Shown here in pieces: positions 1-5,934 of a stretch of DNA of 5,934 nt; within the stretch, counting starts at the first letter, position 1, and every line of letters starts with the position of its first letter. The notes beneath the pieces were generated by a model. The model was given only the letters and a program-made list of their open reading frames with translations, was not told the origin of the DNA and ran no database searches. Origin of the DNA: CAZGDB01 sp964524705 (GTDB taxonomy: Bacteria; Pseudomonadota; Gammaproteobacteria; Berkiellales; Berkiellaceae); contig CAZGDB010000044.1 in the NCBI GenBank assembly GCA_964524705.1, positions 1-5,934 on the forward strand. Direction: 5' to 3'. The translations under genes were made by a program, and so were the position numbers.

Positions 1-1724
1 ACTTCCGCCTTTCGATACACAGGCAATAACTTTTCTTTTTCATGTTTTGGAAGCAATTGTAAAACCTCTTGATTAAGATAAGCATTCCACTGCTGTCTAA
101 ACCCAGGACACAATTGCGCCAACTTAACTAAAACAGGGTTTTTGACCCATAATTCTCTAATACCCACCTTAGTATTCACCTGCAGCCGTTTAACTTTATT
201 TTTTTGCAAATACTCAGATAACTCCACCCGTTCCAATAATGTCATTTTATTTAAGGTGACAATTAAAAAATCATTGAATGTCTTTTTTAATAAAAAAACT
301 TTCAATCTGTCTGGTACGCCATGATACTCTATAGTACCCATTGCCAACCGAAGCATATCCTGTGCCTGCGGCCCAAAATCTTTATACATATCCTGTAAAG
401 TTTGTTCTAATGCTAATTCAGGTTTTTTATATAACTCCTCTGGCATTCCACTTTCTTTAATCCATTTTTTTATTAAGTCGATCTTGTTATTTTTTTCTAC
501 ATAGTCAGCAACTAAAGCCAATGCTTGGTAGGTGATTTGTCCTTCATTAAGCATTCTAATTTGAATCCCTGGATAATTACCATCAAACAATGCAATAGTC
601 GGATTCACCATTGCCTGCGCACACCCCTGTCGAGTCCCAGGTAATACAGGATTTTTTTGAGGGTCATCATAAGCACTACCCACCTCATACATCGCATAAA
701 CCCAAGCATTCAATAAATTATCTCTCACTATTGGTGTCATATGTTTTGGATCCTGCAAAGATTGCCACGCAACCACAAAGATATCTAACATACTAAACTT
801 ACGATGTTCTAGCTCAGCACTATACGCAGCATATAAACGCACACGAGGATCTGAATGCGCTGCCGCACCTTTCTCTGCACTTGCAAACGCTGCCCTAAAA
901 AAATCTAATGCACCCGCCGCCGTTTCTGGTGTAAAACCTTTTAATTTACAATACTCCGGGTTATTCAGTTGTTCCACCCAATTCAACAACTGTCGCTTAG
1001 CAACTTGTTTTTTTAATGTATGCACATATTTTTTAATGGGGCCGTGATTTTTGAAATACCCTTGATCAGAAAACAAACGATGCATCGCTTTATGCACTGA
1101 ACTTAAAAAAACGGTGTTCTCAACACTTTGGGCAGGATTAGCCGCTTCTTTTTGTTGCTCTTTTAAAAATTCTTCTTTGCAGGTCACCCCATAAGATTTA
1201 AATTCTCTACTTAGAGCCTCATAGTTATGAATCCGCTCTTTAAACGCAACGCTGTTGTCTAATTTCTTTTCTTTCAAATACTTATAAAAAAAATACATCA
1301 GCTCGTGCAAATTCCCTGTTTTGTTTATTTCTATAGCAGTATAAGTTTGTGTTAACAAAGACGGGTCTTGCTTCGCTAGCGCCCGAACTACATCTATTAA
1401 CCCGTAACGAACAGCCAACCACATCCACTCTTGGCGATCCTTAGTTGCAATCTTCGTCCATATCCCAGGGTGAAAACTGTATTCTACCCAATCATTTATA
1501 TATTTTTTAGATTGTTTTTCAGCATCCAAATCATGCTGAAGGTCATGCTCATATGTTTCTGATGAATCAGGTTCTGTCATAGCATTCCATAAACACTTAT
1601 CCAGCATTTCTAAATCAGACCAACCTTGTTGAATATGCTCTTTAGTACTCAACACAGGATCTGTTTCTACAGGCTCTATTGCAGCCGGCTCAACAGATTG
1701 TTCTAATTCATCATCTGGATTCAT
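1..1724 (-). CDS. Unrecognised large helical protein, paralogue of the 3928-5874 gene (3' end outside window)
   Basis: I translated this frame by hand. It is open for 574 codons from the ATG at 1724 to the left edge, where it continues out of the window. The start is secure: an in-frame TGA lies 30 bases upstream with no other start codon between, and AGAGG sits 8 bases before the ATG. I do not recognise the family. The acidic N-terminus (residues 1-25, rich in E, D and P) has no signal peptide or membrane segment. From about residue 30 (IQQGWSDLE) the protein aligns with the 648-residue product encoded at 3928-5874. Shared blocks include NPAQSVENTVFLSSVHK (196-212), LYAAYSAE (297-304), MLDIFVV (312-318) and VLPGTRQGCAQAMVNPTI (360-377). 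By alignment about 65 more residues should lie beyond the edge. It lacks about 19 residues that its paralogue has after the shared PEYCK. Transcription probably starts near 1811. Function is unknown; a soluble host-directed or cytoplasmic protein is only a guess. Confidence 0.9.
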   Translation of the reverse strand, partial: MNPDDELEQSVEPAAIEPVETDPVLSTKEHIQQGWSDLEMLDKCLWNAMTEPDSSETYEHDLQHDLDAEKQSKKYINDWVEYSFHPGIWTKIATKDRQEWMWLAVRYGLIDVVRALAKQDPSLLTQTYTAIEINKTGNLHELMYFFYKYLKEKKLDNSVAFKERIHNYEALSREFKSYGVTCKEEFLKEQQKEAANPAQSVENTVFLSSVHKAMHRLFSDQGYFKNHGPIKKYVHTLKKQVAKRQLLNWVEQLNNPEYCKLKGFTPETAAGALDFFRAAFASAEKGAAAHSDPRVRLYAAYSAELEHRKFSMLDIFVVAWQSLQDPKHMTPIVRDNLLNAWVYAMYEVGSAYDDPQKNPVLPGTRQGCAQAMVNPTIALFDGNYPGIQIRMLNEGQITYQALALVADYVEKNNKIDLIKKWIKESGMPEELYKKPELALEQTLQDMYKDFGPQAQDMLRLAMGTIEYHGVPDRLKVFLLKKTFNDFLIVTLNKMTLLERVELSEYLQKNKVKRLQVNTKVGIRELWVKNPVLVKLAQLCPGFRQQWNAYLNQEVLQLLPKHEKEKLLPVYRKAE

Positions 1725-1732
1725 ACTTAAAA

Positions 1733-1737
1733 CCTCT
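1733..1737 (-). promoter_or_regulatory. Shine-Dalgarno site of the 1-1724 gene
   Basis: AGAGG on the minus strand, 8 bases before the ATG at 1724. It overlaps the TAG of a two-codon frame (ATG AAG TAG, 1744-1736), so any translation of that micro-frame would end on the ribosome binding site. Confidence 0.65.
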
Positions 1738-1818
1738 ACTTCATTTTTTTTATTTTTTCATACTGGCTTTGAACATACTGAGGGGCCGCTAGTCATTTAA
1801 CATCCCTACTTGATAGTA

Positions 1819-1847
1819 TATATATCATTTCAGCACACAGTCGACAA
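1819..1847 (-). promoter_or_regulatory. Sigma-70-type extended -10 promoter candidate for the 1-1724 gene
   Basis: Read on the minus strand, TTGTCG (1847-1842) is followed by a 17-base spacer and TATATA (1824-1819). TGA directly precedes the -10, giving the extended -10 form TGnTATATA. Transcription would begin near 1811, leaving a leader of about 87 bases before the ATG at 1724. Spacer length and hexamers are good, but the region is AT-rich, so a chance match is possible. Confidence 0.5.
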
Positions 1848-1964
1848 TCTTTTTATTCGCATATACACTGAATTATTGCGTGATCATGCATCCAATGACA
1901 AAAAAACCACACCCCACATCCACTAATAAACATACTATATTTTAAGGATACGTGGTCGAATTTT

Positions 1965-1970
1965 AGGGAG
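1965..1970 (+). promoter_or_regulatory. Shine-Dalgarno site of the 1976-3925 gene
   Basis: AGGGAG lies 5 bases before the ATG at 1976. An in-frame TAG at 1964-1966 overlaps its first bases, so no longer version of the protein is possible from upstream. Together these fix the start. Confidence 0.75.
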
Positions 1971-1975
1971 TCTAC

Positions 1976-3925
1976 ATGTCCGGAACACCTCCAAAACAAG
2001 ATGATAACTTAAGTTCTCTAGAGGGAGCTCCCTCATTGCAGAAAGGCCGGGGTGTCTTCGGTCATGCCGCCCATCTCAAAAAAGAAGAAGATAACAAATT
2101 ACTGGGAGAAATCGTAACCCATGCAAATGCCCTATCAACCATCAACCAAGTAAAATCGCTTTTAAATATTGGCCGTTCTGGAAAAATCCCTTCTAAAAAC
2201 AAACAAAGGTTCGTAGATCCAAAAAACATAAACGCTCCCCAAGACTTTCAAAAAAATCTTTTCATGGCGCTTAATGTGGCGGGCCTATTGAATCCGCCTC
2301 AATACACCTTCAAATCAATCTCAGAACTCCCTCAAGATGGGTGGCCTGAAAAAAACATGATTTACGTGGGGGAAATGAATGATGAAGAAGTCAAATATTT
2401 TATCATGAACCCAACAGGGGGGTACATTGAGGCATCCATCAAAAAATCAGACTTAGACAACTCGAACTCTCTCGAAACATTTATCACCACTAAAGAGGGT
2501 CATTCAGAATTCAATCCCGCATTGAAATCAAAATTCTTACAGATCACATCACAAAAAGGACATACCCTGCAACAATACGGAATGCAAACAGCATTCATCT
2601 TACAACATTGGTACGCTGAAACAAATACAGATGGAACTAAATTAAAAAATGAGACAAAAATAGACAACCGATTTTTAGAAATTTTAAATCTGACAGAATC
2701 AACTTTAAACACATCAAAATCAAAACTTATAGACGCGTTACTAAAAGATAAGAATGAAAACGAAATATCGGATATCAAGCAGTATTTAAATAGCATTGAG
2801 GGTTCTCAAAAAACCTCACCAAAACCTAAACAAATAACCCCACCACCTGAAGTCACCCCAAAAAAAACACGCGTTACTGAACGTACAAAAGCTGCAAAAG
2901 AACTAGATGCCATTCTATCGATCCCTGAGGTCTCCCCTATATTAAAACACATTAATGTATTAATCTATTTATACCAAACCAAAAGGATGCTACTCCCTAT
3001 AAACCCCACAGAAAAAGATATAGATTTGTTATACAAAGAAGACTATCTCATGGATCATCCTCTCTTAAGTTTTAAAGATAGTAACCTATCTTTTGCTCAA
3101 CAACTTATACCAGCAAAAATGATGCCTGTTATTAAAAAACCAGAAGAACTAACAAAAGATCTTTTGGTTAATAAATACTATGAAGTATTAAATGAGGCAA
3201 AAAAATTAGACCCTAAGCACGAAAATAAATATTCAAAAATAGAAAGTGAAAGTCGACTTGTATTTCAACGATGGAAAGATGAAATACATGGCAAAGAACT
3301 ACTTACGGCAATACCAGAGGAACTCTCAGATGCAAGTTTTTTATATAAAATTGATGAAGTCACCACTCATTTAATAAACTCTATACAAACGCACATCAGC
3401 ACTCTCATTTTAGAAAAAAATGAAACAGAAATCTTAAAACTAGAACAGGGCATAGAAACCTATATCGAAAGTCTTGATAAATCACAGGCCGACATAATAG
3501 ACATAAAAGAGATATTCCGTAAAGCCGTCTCTGAAAAATTAAAACGTCAATCATTCGACAATATTCAGTTAACAGACGCAGAGAAGGTCACTATATCCCC
3601 TATTCCACCTGGAGCAGTGTATAATAATCGTTATGGGAACACTGACCCTGACAACCGCACTACTTCTTCAGTTGAGTCAACCTCTAGTGGGATATCGACT
3701 CCTAGCACCACAAGCCCAGTCAGCCCTCCAATCATTGCGCAATCCGCTCAAACAGAATTAACCCCTACTCCGCCTCCGGTTCCAAAACCAACTAGAAAGC
3801 GTCCAGAAAGAGTTCCAAGTATATTTTTTGGAAAAAATACTCCTCAGCCAACTGGAGTGGTTTCAAGCAAAACAGCTATAAACCCCACCCCCACACCACC
3901 TGCCCGTCCTATCAAAAACAAATAA
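1976..3925 (+). CDS. Unrecognised cysteine-free protein with proline-rich C-terminal tail, possible secreted effector
   Basis: This complete 649-residue protein has a well-fixed start (AGGGAG at 5 bases, in-frame stop just upstream). I do not recognise it. There is no signal peptide and no membrane helix. Visible layout: a polar N-terminus (1-45); a first mixed domain (about 45-275) with PEKNMIYVGE (124-133) and NPTGGYIEASI (145-155); a Pro/Lys/Thr-rich linker (about 278-305); a second, mainly helical charged domain (about 305-535); and a disordered tail (about 540-649). The tail is first Ser/Thr-rich (562-583) and then proline-rich, with TPPPVPKPTRKRP at 598-610. It ends in PTPPARPIK, which contains two overlapping PxxPx[KR] cores of the class II SH3-ligand type. 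No cysteine occurs in the whole protein, while both neighbours keep conserved cysteines. The coding strand is A-rich with many AAA lysine codons. It shows no similarity by eye to the flanking paralogues. Its stop is 2 bp from the stop of the convergent gene. An effector role is inferred from the tail alone. Confidence 0.92.
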   Translation: MSGTPPKQDDNLSSLEGAPSLQKGRGVFGHAAHLKKEEDNKLLGEIVTHANALSTINQVKSLLNIGRSGKIPSKNKQRFVDPKNINAPQDFQKNLFMALNVAGLLNPPQYTFKSISELPQDGWPEKNMIYVGEMNDEEVKYFIMNPTGGYIEASIKKSDLDNSNSLETFITTKEGHSEFNPALKSKFLQITSQKGHTLQQYGMQTAFILQHWYAETNTDGTKLKNETKIDNRFLEILNLTESTLNTSKSKLIDALLKDKNENEISDIKQYLNSIEGSQKTSPKPKQITPPPEVTPKKTRVTERTKAAKELDAILSIPEVSPILKHINVLIYLYQTKRMLLPINPTEKDIDLLYKEDYLMDHPLLSFKDSNLSFAQQLIPAKMMPVIKKPEELTKDLLVNKYYEVLNEAKKLDPKHENKYSKIESESRLVFQRWKDEIHGKELLTAIPEELSDASFLYKIDEVTTHLINSIQTHISTLILEKNETEILKLEQGIETYIESLDKSQADIIDIKEIFRKAVSEKLKRQSFDNIQLTDAEKVTISPIPPGAVYNNRYGNTDPDNRTTSSVESTSSGISTPSTTSPVSPPIIAQSAQTELTPTPPPVPKPTRKRPERVPSIFFGKNTPQPTGVVSSKTAINPTPTPPARPIKNK

Positions 3926-3927
3926 AA

Positions 3928-5874
3928 CTAAAGGGTGTTATTATTTTGTGGTGGAACTATAGTCTGTTTTTCTTCAAACTGTTTCGCAAGCGCTTGCGCT
4001 TGTGCGATCTCTTTTTTAAATTTACCAATCATAGATACTTTTTCTACTATTGACTGAAGTGTTGAATCACACAAAAATTTCTGCAAAGCGCCCAGTTCCG
4101 CTACTTTGTATGTGTCGCGTAATGCTGCTGCACGTTTCTTGTCGGCATCAGGGGACTGAGCAGACACCTTTGGTAAATGAGAAAGTACTTCTTGTTCTAA
4201 ATATTTATCCCACTCTTGCTTCAAGGTCGGTATTTTTTGTACTAAGGCCTGCAATAAAGGATTGGTGTCCCACAGTGTCTCTATTGTTTCTTTAGGCTTA
4301 ATAACCTTTTGGATACCCCAGAAGTTGGTCATCTGATCAACTACAAATAGTTTATCTAAGACTGATAAGTCTTTCAATTTTTTTATAAAAAAATCAGAAA
4401 AACTCTTTTGAACAACAAAATCTTTTAACCGATCTGGTACTTCACGATACTCTATAAGCTCCAATGCCTCTTGAATCATTGGTGTCGCCTTATCCCCGAA
4501 CTCTTTATATTCTATCTCAAGCTTGCCTTTTAAATCCAAATCCTGGTGTTGATATAAAGTCTCGGGCATACCACCTTCTCGCATCCATTGCTTAATTTCT
4601 CCAATACTGCTGCCTTTTTCTATAAAGTCCATAACCAGTGCAGTGGCACGATTAGCAATATACCCAGCATTTAAAAACTTAATTTCAATTCCCGGATATT
4701 GCCCTGCAAACAATCCAATAGTAGGATTCACCATTGCTTGTGCACATCCTTCTCTCGTTCCTGGCAGCACACGATTGGATGTAGGATCATCGTAAGCAAT
4801 CGTAGCTTCATACATGGCTTGGATCCAAGAACCTAATAAATTTTCACGCACTTCAGGATTGATACGATCCTTTCGATTCAAGGCTTGCCAACACACCACA
4901 AAGATATCTAACATATTAAATTTTTTATGTTCAAACTCTGCACTGTACGCTGCATATAACTTCACCCTTGTATCTGAAGATTCACGTGCACCCTCAGCAC
5001 CACTGGCTATTGCTGCCCTAAAGGAGCCTAAAGCTGCCTTATACTTGGCTAATTCTTCTTCATAAAGCGCTGCATACTTAACAGGGTCACCCTGCAGGTG
5101 TTTAGCAGCTTCCTGAGCTTTAGCTTTACAATATTCAGGATCTGCGAGTTGTTCAACCCAGTTTTCAAAGGCCTTCTGATCTGATTTTCTCCTCAATGAA
5201 TGTAAAGTTTCCCGAACCATGCCTTTTTTAAAATATCCATTATCTTTTAACAATACATGCATCCCTTTATGCACCGAACTTAAAAAAACAGTATTTTCTA
5301 CACTTTGCGCGGGATTTAAACTTTCTTTTTGTTGTGCTTTTACAAAATCAGAACCCAACCTCAACCCTTTTTCTTTAAATAATTTTTCTAATACTTGATA
5401 ATCTTCATGCCTCTGTTTAAAAAAACCTTGCTGCATCATTTCATTATCTTTGATAACCGCATCACATCTCATCATTAGTTCATACAAATTCTCTGTATAA
5501 CCATAAGCTGTATATTCTTCTTTTAATAACCCAGGGTTATTCCTTAGTAAATTTTTAGCCAAATCAACAAAACCATGCTGCACTGAATGCAAAATCCACT
5601 CTTTAAGCTGCTCTTTTGTAAGATATGACTTCATAGAAGGCTGCACCAAAAAATTAACCCACTCTTTCAAAAAGAGCTTATTGCTTTCTGCTGCATTTTT
5701 TAATTTTAAAATTTCACTTTGTACAGGCGCTGAGGTGTCCCGCAAACGCTCTAACTGCCATAATGCATTATCTTGTTCCTGCACCGCACTCCAGCCTTTC
5801 TGTATTGCTTCTAGACCTTCAATCACATCAGGATGTACGTGCTGTTCAACTGTTGTTTGTGTTGCTTTTTTCAT
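3928..5874 (-). CDS. Unrecognised large helical protein, complete paralogue of the 1-1724 gene
   Basis: This is a complete 648-residue protein. The ATG at 5874 is the only option, because an in-frame TGA lies 9 bases upstream. The Shine-Dalgarno is weak (GTGAG, 5 bases before the ATG). I do not recognise the family. There is no signal peptide or membrane helix, and the sequence looks almost entirely helical. Blocks shared with the other copy include IQKGWS (24-29), NPAQSVENTVFLSSVHK (187-203), PEYCK (246-250), LYAAYSAE (306-313), MLDIFVV (321-327), VLPGTREGCAQAMVNPTI (369-386) and YPGIEI (393-398). Cysteines 249 and 377 are kept in both. A Lys/Ala/Glu-rich segment at about 251-284 is about 19 residues longer than in the other copy. 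The last 80 residues, not visible in the other copy, are Ala/Lys/Gln-rich, probably coiled coil (590-635), and end in FEEKQTIVPPQNNNTL. Glu pairs near the C-terminus occur in some Dot/Icm type IV substrates, but this is weak evidence. Function is unknown. Confidence 0.93.
   Translation of the reverse strand: MKKATQTTVEQHVHPDVIEGLEAIQKGWSAVQEQDNALWQLERLRDTSAPVQSEILKLKNAAESNKLFLKEWVNFLVQPSMKSYLTKEQLKEWILHSVQHGFVDLAKNLLRNNPGLLKEEYTAYGYTENLYELMMRCDAVIKDNEMMQQGFFKQRHEDYQVLEKLFKEKGLRLGSDFVKAQQKESLNPAQSVENTVFLSSVHKGMHVLLKDNGYFKKGMVRETLHSLRRKSDQKAFENWVEQLADPEYCKAKAQEAAKHLQGDPVKYAALYEEELAKYKAALGSFRAAIASGAEGARESSDTRVKLYAAYSAEFEHKKFNMLDIFVVCWQALNRKDRINPEVRENLLGSWIQAMYEATIAYDDPTSNRVLPGTREGCAQAMVNPTIGLFAGQYPGIEIKFLNAGYIANRATALVMDFIEKGSSIGEIKQWMREGGMPETLYQHQDLDLKGKLEIEYKEFGDKATPMIQEALELIEYREVPDRLKDFVVQKSFSDFFIKKLKDLSVLDKLFVVDQMTNFWGIQKVIKPKETIETLWDTNPLLQALVQKIPTLKQEWDKYLEQEVLSHLPKVSAQSPDADKKRAAALRDTYKVAELGALQKFLCDSTLQSIVEKVSMIGKFKKEIAQAQALAKQFEEKQTIVPPQNNNTL
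3985..4017 (+). terminator. Candidate intrinsic terminator for the 1976-3925 gene, inside the convergent gene
   Basis: On the plus strand, about 60 bases after the TAA at 3923-3925, bases 3985-3992 and 3997-4004 form an 8-bp stem (seven Watson-Crick pairs and one G-U) closing a CTTG tetraloop. Three bases (CGA) and then TCTCTTTTTT (4008-4017) follow. This is the order expected of a rho-independent terminator. The same bases encode residues 624-630 (AQAQALA) of the opposite-strand protein, so the hairpin may simply reflect that Ala/Gln repeat. Confidence 0.4.
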
Positions 5875-5934
5875 GAGGACTCACTTATTTTTTTTAGACG
5901 ATTACACCCTATGAGTACTTAGGATATACCATTT
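5875..5934 (-). promoter_or_regulatory. Upstream region of the 3928-5874 gene, weak promoter candidate
   Basis: The 60 bases to the right edge are non-coding as far as I can see. On the minus strand, TGTAAT (5906-5901) is a near-consensus -10. The hexamer 17 bases further up, GTATAT (5929-5924), is a poor -35, so an activator or another start site would be needed. An imperfect inverted repeat, CCTATGAGTACTTAGG (5908-5923), fills the spacer and could be an operator. An A-rich stretch (eight A, 5895-5888) lies between this and the Shine-Dalgarno at 5884-5880. Confidence 0.25.

Larger units (their letters stand above)
1725..1975. other. Divergent intergenic region
   Basis: These 251 bases separate two divergently transcribed genes and must hold both promoters. 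The minus-strand promoter candidate is listed separately. For the plus-strand gene I find no convincing -35/-10 pair. TATATT at 1936-1941 could serve as a -10, but the region 17 bases upstream is C-rich and unlike a -35. The minus-gene leader, near 1736-1761, is very A-rich and holds two tiny start-stop frames. A 7-base direct repeat CATACTG occurs at 1759-1765 and 1774-1780. An AT-rich imperfect palindrome, TGATA...TATCA, spans 1811-1827 over the minus-strand -10 and is a possible but weak operator. I see no RNA gene or coding sequence here. Confidence 0.6.

Noticed and set aside
142..796. Short plus-strand frames at 142-324 and 611-796
   Set aside because: Both are antisense to the conserved coding frame of the left paralogue, have no ribosome site, and show no recognisable protein. 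They are shadows.
1..1724. Left paralogue as a pseudogene
   Set aside because: The frame is uninterrupted for 574 codons, aligns with the complete copy throughout, and has a good promoter candidate and ribosome site. It is only cut by the window edge.
2500..2796. 98-codon minus-strand frame
   Set aside because: It lies opposite the plus gene's first domain, and its Phe/Ser-rich composition is what the reverse of A-rich lysine codons gives. No support as a gene.
3985..3998. Perfect 14-base palindrome CGCAAGCGCTTGCG as a protein-binding site
   Set aside because: It lies within coding sequence for an Ala/Gln repeat and is better explained by codon repetition or as part of the terminator-like hairpin.
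772..4915. Mobile-element repeat, suggested by 21 identical bases at 772-792 and 4895-4915
   Set aside because: The match encodes the shared MLDIFVV region in both paralogues and sits inside a longer diverged alignment. It reflects gene duplication, not a transposon end.
4050..5914. Plus-strand frames at 4050-4295, 4814-5065 and 5681-5914
   Set aside because: All run antisense to the conserved 648-residue gene, and their composition mirrors it. Only the last extends slightly past its start, with no clear ribosome site.

Overview
The window is AT-rich and densely coding. It holds three long protein genes and no RNA genes, insertion sequences or CRISPR arrays that I can see. The genes start with ATG, mostly behind Shine-Dalgarno sites, so this is bacterial DNA. 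The proteins are large, soluble, mostly helical and not recognisable by eye. One has a proline-rich tail of a eukaryotic signalling type. Base composition and protein style resemble host-associated gammaproteobacteria of the Legionellales type (Legionella, Coxiella, Rickettsiella, Berkiella). That placement is an inference, because no marker gene is present.

Layout: (1) positions 1-1724, minus strand, carry the first 574 codons of a gene that runs off the left edge. (2) Positions 1725-1975 are a divergent intergenic region. It contains a good extended -10 promoter candidate for the minus gene and a Shine-Dalgarno site for the plus gene. (3) Positions 1976-3925, plus strand, encode a cysteine-free 649-residue protein with a Ser/Thr- and proline-rich C-terminal tail. 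(4) Positions 3928-5874, minus strand, encode a complete 648-residue protein that is clearly a paralogue of the first gene. (5) Positions 5875-5934 are the upstream region of that gene.

The main result is the paralogue pair. The two minus-strand proteins align over almost their whole visible length. They share an uninterrupted 17-residue identical block and a roughly 105-residue core that is about two-thirds identical by hand count, while their N-termini and one central segment have diverged. An unrelated gene in the opposite orientation lies between them, and its stop codon is 2 bp from the stop of the downstream paralogue. I cannot name a function for any of the three. The arrangement fits a small, lineage-specific family of host-interaction (effector-like) proteins, but this rests on architecture and not on a recognised domain.
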